Of a stretch of 8,001 nt of DNA, positions 5,365-8,001 are shown piece after piece. The translations under genes and the position numbers were made by a program. Source of the stretch: Candidatus Uhrbacteria bacterium (GTDB taxonomy: Bacteria; Patescibacteriota; Patescibacteriia; UBA9934); assembly GCA_030688135.1 (NCBI GenBank), contig JAUYIW010000027.1, positions 1-8,001 on the forward strand. The letters are read 5' to 3'. The notes below the pieces were generated by a model. It worked only from the letters and a program-made list of their open reading frames with translations, was not told the origin of the DNA and searched no databases. The stretch's first letter is position 1. Each line of letters begins with the position of its first letter.

Positions 5365-6381
5365 ATGAACAAAAAAACCTATCTCATTGCGGGCCTTCTC
5401 GGATTTATCATTCTGACTGGAGCTGCTTGTACGACAACGGAAAATACAAATGTACAACAGGAAACGGCGTCTGCATCGCAAACCTACACAAGCGATTACG
5501 GATTTGAAATTCAATACCCACAGGATTGGAGAGTGATTCTCGAAATTGATTCGAAGACAGTAGACTACCCAACGGACGCTGTGCTTAAAGTTTCTTTCGG
5601 TAGTGAAGCTCGAGGAGAAAGCAGTGAGGGTGCATCTGACGGAGAGTGGTTTGTGAGTGTGTATAATGGTGACATGCCTTCCAAGAGTATTGCCGGGTTG
5701 ATCACTGGTACAGGTACACAGTTTAGCGACAGGGCAGAAAAAACAGAAAATATCACCATCAACGGCATTCCTGCGATTAAAGCTGTCATCACCACGCCAT
5801 CGAATCCAAGTTGGGTGTACGAGGCAGTCCTCATTGAACAGGAGGATCGTGTTTTCTTCATCACGAATGGCGCAATTGAAAATGATTCGTTCGATGAATT
5901 CTACAATAGCTTTAAACGCGTGGAGCAAGTGGTTGAGGAGTCTACGGAGACATCTACTGCCGATGTCATCACCTACAAACAATTTACAGCAGGCGATACG
6001 GGAATGATATTCGACATACCAAATGATGTGACGGTTGCCGACAATGTGAATGGTGTCCCTGATCTTTGGAAGTTTATCTACAATGAGAATAGCTACTTGA
6101 TCTTGTACAGTGAAGCACGGGGAGACATTAGTTTGGCGTGGGCAAGTCGTGATGAAGGCGAAGTGACAGTTACCAATCACGACAACATCACTGTCTATTC
6201 GGAAAATGGCTTTGCACATACCGCTGCGTACTTCCTACAACCACATCCTCTAGCAAACATCACAATCACCAAGCTAGTAGGCACTGGCTTGAAGCCTGAC
6301 GGCGACTACTCGTCAGACCTTGACGAAGTTTATCAACGGCTTGTTTCATCAGTCAGACTTGATGGTATTGCGGCGTTCTAG
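5365..6381 (+). CDS. Two-domain surface lipoprotein (PsbP-like first domain)
   Basis: This 338-aa protein starts MNKK, then a hydrophobic stretch and a lipobox-like LTGAAC with Cys22, so it is probably a lipoprotein anchored outside the cytoplasmic membrane. Position -3 is Gly, which makes the lipobox imperfect. After a Thr/Gln-rich linker, domain 1 (41-186) begins YTSDYGFEIQYPQDWRV and ends FDEFYNSFKRV, the entry and exit typical of PsbP-like/DcrB-like folds in bacterial lipoproteins. An acidic linker (187-203) leads to domain 2 (204-332), which opens GMIFDIPNDVTV and ends DEVYQRLVSSVRL, the same layout. This suggests two related domains. The function is unknown. It lies 29 bp after the ArsR gene with no terminator between, so it is the likely regulated target. 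A long antisense open frame over it is a shadow. Confidence 0.82.
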   Translation: MNKKTYLIAGLLGFIILTGAACTTTENTNVQQETASASQTYTSDYGFEIQYPQDWRVILEIDSKTVDYPTDAVLKVSFGSEARGESSEGASDGEWFVSVYNGDMPSKSIAGLITGTGTQFSDRAEKTENITINGIPAIKAVITTPSNPSWVYEAVLIEQEDRVFFITNGAIENDSFDEFYNSFKRVEQVVEESTETSTADVITYKQFTAGDTGMIFDIPNDVTVADNVNGVPDLWKFIYNENSYLILYSEARGDISLAWASRDEGEVTVTNHDNITVYSENGFAHTAAYFLQPHPLANITITKLVGTGLKPDGDYSSDLDEVYQRLVSSVRLDGIAAF

Positions 6382-6649
6382 TTCGTAACCAAAAAAGCTA
6401 TTTCACCGCATTGTTATATAATACAATACAGGGAAAAGGCTGCAGCCCGAGCCCATCCGAACCAAAAAAAGGGAGAAGAAGAGAGCGGGCAAAAATTCCT
6501 TCCCCCCAACCCCCTTCCTTTTTGCTCGCTCGCGCCCCAACGGGGCGCTCCAAATGTACTAATTATTAAATGGATTTTTCGAGAAAAATCCTCGAATTTC
6601 GTCCGACAAGGACTGCCAAAAATATTCCGCTAAAATTGCGGAATATTTT
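6382..6649. other. Gene-free, hairpin-dense interval between lipoprotein and IS
   Basis: No gene is recognised. In order it holds a TATAAT (6417-6422) without a good -35, the palindrome GGCTGCAGCC (6438-6447), and a purine run followed by pyrimidine runs (6464-6523). It then holds the hairpin GCGCCCC-AAC-GGGGCGC (6532-6548), the hairpin GGATTTTT-CGAG-AAAAATCC (6572-6591) and a long hairpin at 6615-6652 touching the IS end. No single element is a clean rho-independent terminator for the lipoprotein gene, though 6483-6531 could serve. A short non-coding RNA is possible but unproven. Confidence 0.5.
6464..6531. repeat. Purine/pyrimidine tract with 13-bp inverted repeat
   Basis: There are 22 uninterrupted purines at 6464-6485. 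GAGCGGGCAAAAA (6483-6495) pairs with TTTTTGCTCGCTC (6519-6531) over 13 positions with one G-T. The 23-nt loop is almost all pyrimidine. The asymmetric tract could adopt unusual DNA structure or act as an imperfect terminator. Confidence 0.5.
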
Positions 6650-6652
6650 GGC
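6615..6652. terminator. Long hairpin abutting the IS left end
   Basis: GCCAAAAATATTCCGC (6615-6630) pairs with GCGGAATATTTTGGC (6638-6652), with one extra A and a 7-nt loop. The last three bases (GGC) are also the first three bases of the IS inverted repeat. On the minus strand it lies 38 bp beyond the transposase stop, so it may terminate the transposase transcript. The T-run lies within the stem, so it is not a canonical terminator. Confidence 0.5.
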
Positions 6653-6676
6653 ATAAGGTACATATTTGGTGTGGTA
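6650..6676 (+). repeat. IS left terminal inverted repeat
   Basis: A 27-bp terminal repeat that matches the right end perfectly in inverted orientation. It starts 13 bp before the transposase stop codon side (6690) and overlaps the foot of the hairpin at 6615-6652 by 3 bp. Confidence 0.93.
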
Positions 6677-6689
6677 TTTAGACCATTTT

Positions 6690-7671
6690 TTAAAGAATCT
6701 CATTAAGTCTTTTTTTGTTTGGAGCCGTTGTGGAAGCAAATAGTATCGTATTAAGTATTTTTTGAGTGTTTTCTTTGTTTACTCCGTGATGAGTACGAAT
6801 GAGCTTTTTAATATGACCGAAATGTCCCTCAAGACTGTTGGTTGTTTTGGGGATGTTTTTATTATGTTCGAATATGAAAAGATATCTCTTATGCCGTGCC
6901 AGTCTGTGAACCGCTCGCCTTAAATCTTCATGTGTCCAGGACCGTTCATCCGTAAGAGGATGAACGGTCTTCTCATTGAGAAAGTCTTGGTATCGTTCGA
7001 TATATTTTTTAAATCTTATGTGAAAAGTATAGCTATCTGTACAGTGTAGAGTTTTTACGAGAGCCAACAGCACTTGTCCGGCTTCTGTCTGTGGATTCCT
7101 GGTCGTTCCTTGTATGACAAGCCTTTCCATATATACCTGACACATTTGGTAAGGAATACCATAAAAGGCTGTTTTTATGCCGGAAAAGCCGTCTGCCGTC
7201 ACGGAAAGGATTGTGTATCCCAAAGCTTCAAGTGCTTCGCGAATATATAAATAACCGCTAGTTGTTTCCGTGTCCTCAAACGACCAAATAAGGTTTTCTT
7301 TTTTAACCGGATCGCGAGCGTCAATAACGCACCAGCTTCTACCTTCTTTTCGTTCTCCGAAGTAAGTGGCGTCTACGATGAGATGGATAGGTCTGGGATT
7401 ATGGATTTTGTCAGGAGCACTATATGAATTCAAATATTCCCGCACCTGACGCCTGTCCAGACCAAATTCAACGGATAGTTGTTTAATGGTTTGTTTGCCG
7501 AAGATATATGATTTCCAAAGTTTTCTAATGAGTGAAATTCTGGTTCTGCGACCGGAATCGAAACAATGTGAACATACTTTACAAACATATATTTGCAATC
7601 CTCGTCTACTCCCATTTTTAATTGTTTTTAATGATCCGCATCGATGACATTTGGTTCTTTTTTTTGGTCAT
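6690..7671 (-). CDS. IS256/IS1249-like DDE transposase with frame-disrupted N-terminal zinc ribbon
   Basis: The protein catalyses movement of the surrounding IS. From the in-frame TTG at 7598 the frame encodes 302 aa. It carries CKVCSHC (zinc knuckle), an HTH-like segment (about 33-58) and a DDE core with D76 (LIVDATYFGERK), D136 (SVTADGFSG) and E257 (TTNSLEGHFGHIKK). The last motif and IRTHHG fit the IS1249-type branch of the mutator class. The same frame is open upstream to 7667 and encodes CHRCGSLKTIKNGSRRG, the first half of a four-Cys zinc ribbon, but has no ATG. The only good ATG (7671) is in the neighbouring frame, and an A8 run (7658-7665) separates them. With seven A the protein would be 326 aa, beginning MTKKRTKCHRC. 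It may be a frameshift mutation, a homopolymer error or slippage. The usual CxxH after the second Asp reads CQVY (Tyr156). Activity is doubtful. Confidence 0.85.
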
Positions 7672-7744
7672 AAACCGGATTACTTAATTTCAAAAATAAT
7701 AAAACACGCTTTAAGCGCTTATATTAGATGAATAATTAACTTTT

Positions 7745-7771
7745 TACCACACCAAATATGTACCTTATGCC
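7745..7771 (-). repeat. IS right terminal inverted repeat
   Basis: The inverted copy of the left end, 27 of 27 bp. It lies upstream of the transposase. The 73 bp between it and ATG 7671 are AT-rich and contain a small palindrome CGCTT-T-AAGCG, with no convincing full promoter. Confidence 0.93.
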
Positions 7772-7790
7772 CAACATTGTGGCGGTCTGG

Positions 7791-7867
7791 TGGAGCCGAT
7801 GATCGGATTCGAACCGATGACCTACGGTTTACAAAACCGTTGCTCTAACCAACTGAGCTACATCGGC
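7791..7867 (-). tRNA. Second tRNA-Thr(UGU)
   Basis: A complete 77-nt cloverleaf on minus. The acceptor is GCCGATG/CATCGGC, the D arm GCTC-AGTTGGTTA-GAGC, the anticodon stem-loop ACGGT-TTTGTAA-ACCGT with anticodon TGT, the T arm ATCGG-TTCGAAT-CCGAT, discriminator U and encoded CCA. It shares anticodon, T arm and 3' flank with the tRNA at 4456 but differs in acceptor and anticodon stems by paired compensatory changes, so both look functional. Its 3' flank keeps only one arm (GGCGGT) of the terminator seen at the other copy before the IS begins. Confidence 0.96.
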
Positions 7868-8001
7868 GTTATAACCTATAATTTGGCGACCTGCTTTGTC
7901 GTTGAGTTCCGTCAGCCTCACCGTACATCTACCTTGAATTACGAAACTCGATGAGATTTGCGTGAACGGGCTGTCGATCCCCGTGAACCCTACTAAAACG
8001 T
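7868..8001. other. Unassigned right edge
   Basis: No gene is supported. Two minus-strand frames enter from the right edge. One stops at 7929 after 23 codons. The other runs 56 codons into the tRNA and stops at 7829. Neither has recognisable content. No clear promoter for tRNA-Thr 2 is visible. Confidence 0.3.

Larger units (their letters stand above)
6650..7771 (-). mobile_element. Complete IS256/mutator-like insertion sequence (1122 bp)
   Basis: Both ends are defined by a perfect 27-bp inverted repeat (6650-6676 and 7745-7771) that begins GGCATAAGGTACATATTTGG. The base outside each end differs (T on the left, C on the right), which fixes the boundaries. One transposase gene fills the element on the minus strand. 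IS256-family elements usually leave 8-9 bp target duplications; here the flanks (AATATTTT left, CAACATTG right) do not match. The element lies between the lipoprotein gene and tRNA-Thr 2, and its right end is 9 bp from a sequence shared with the other tRNA-Thr flank. Confidence 0.9.

Noticed and set aside
5341..6219. A 292-codon minus-strand open frame opposite the lipoprotein gene
   Set aside because: It is fully antisense to a well-supported lipoprotein, has many Cys/His/Arg residues and no domain; it is a shadow frame.
7665..7673. Alternative code with TGA read as glycine to extend the transposase
   Set aside because: Reading through the in-frame TGA reaches a TAA two codons further (TCC GGT TTA between) without any ATG, so an altered code does not rescue the start.
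4456..7867. An integrated element with tRNA-Thr as attachment site
   Set aside because: No integrase or recombinase gene is present and both tRNAs are complete but different, so att duplication is not shown.
7829..7999. A minus-strand open frame entering from the right edge
   Set aside because: It continues into and stops inside tRNA-Thr 2 on the same strand; no recognisable protein.

Overview
This 8-kb window looks like chromosomal DNA from a bacterium of the Candidate Phyla Radiation (Patescibacteria). That placement is an inference from style, not a database result. The DNA is AT-leaning, most predicted proteins are poorly conserved, and there is a secreted protein ending in 'DxDGDGLTD...GYDPNG' calcium-binding repeats. 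There are also small lipoproteins, stand-alone tRNA genes with encoded CCA ends, and CDS starts with no visible Shine-Dalgarno sequence. All recognised genes end in TAA or TAG and a tRNA-Trp(CCA) is present. I see nothing that requires an altered genetic code.

Layout. 1-360: gene-free, with two kinds of degenerate palindromic repeat, a strong terminator (255-280), a hairpin and a short direct repeat. 361-1571: a near-consensus promoter and an exported protein with thrombospondin-type-3-like repeats. 1574-1601: a terminator shared with the convergent pair. 1693-4239: two minus-strand genes, a 539-aa coiled-coil-rich protein of unknown function and, downstream of it, a 277-aa protein with an HEATH...E zinc-protease signature. 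4371-4839: a tRNA hub in which tRNA-Thr(UGU) on minus and tRNA-Trp(CCA) on plus are driven by back-to-back promoters. The tRNA-Thr leader carries a second, interrupted copy of the tRNA 5' end. 4945-6381: a probable two-gene operon, an ArsR-type repressor with a perfect palindromic operator at its promoter, then a two-domain lipoprotein. 6382-6649: gene-free and rich in hairpins, with a purine/pyrimidine tract. 6650-7771: a complete insertion sequence with perfect 27-bp terminal inverted repeats and an IS256/mutator-like DDE transposase. Its N-terminal zinc ribbon is out of frame at an A8 tract. 7791-7867: a second, non-identical tRNA-Thr(UGU). 7868-8001: unassigned.

How the parts may work together. 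The ArsR/lipoprotein unit is the clearest regulatory module: promoter, operator, regulator and cell-surface target. The zincin and coiled-coil genes are adjacent and co-oriented but carry an intervening hairpin, so co-transcription is uncertain. The two tRNA-Thr genes share their 3' flank and bracket about 3.3 kb containing the IS, which suggests duplication or past rearrangement. No CRISPR array, integrase, rRNA or recognised defence system was found.
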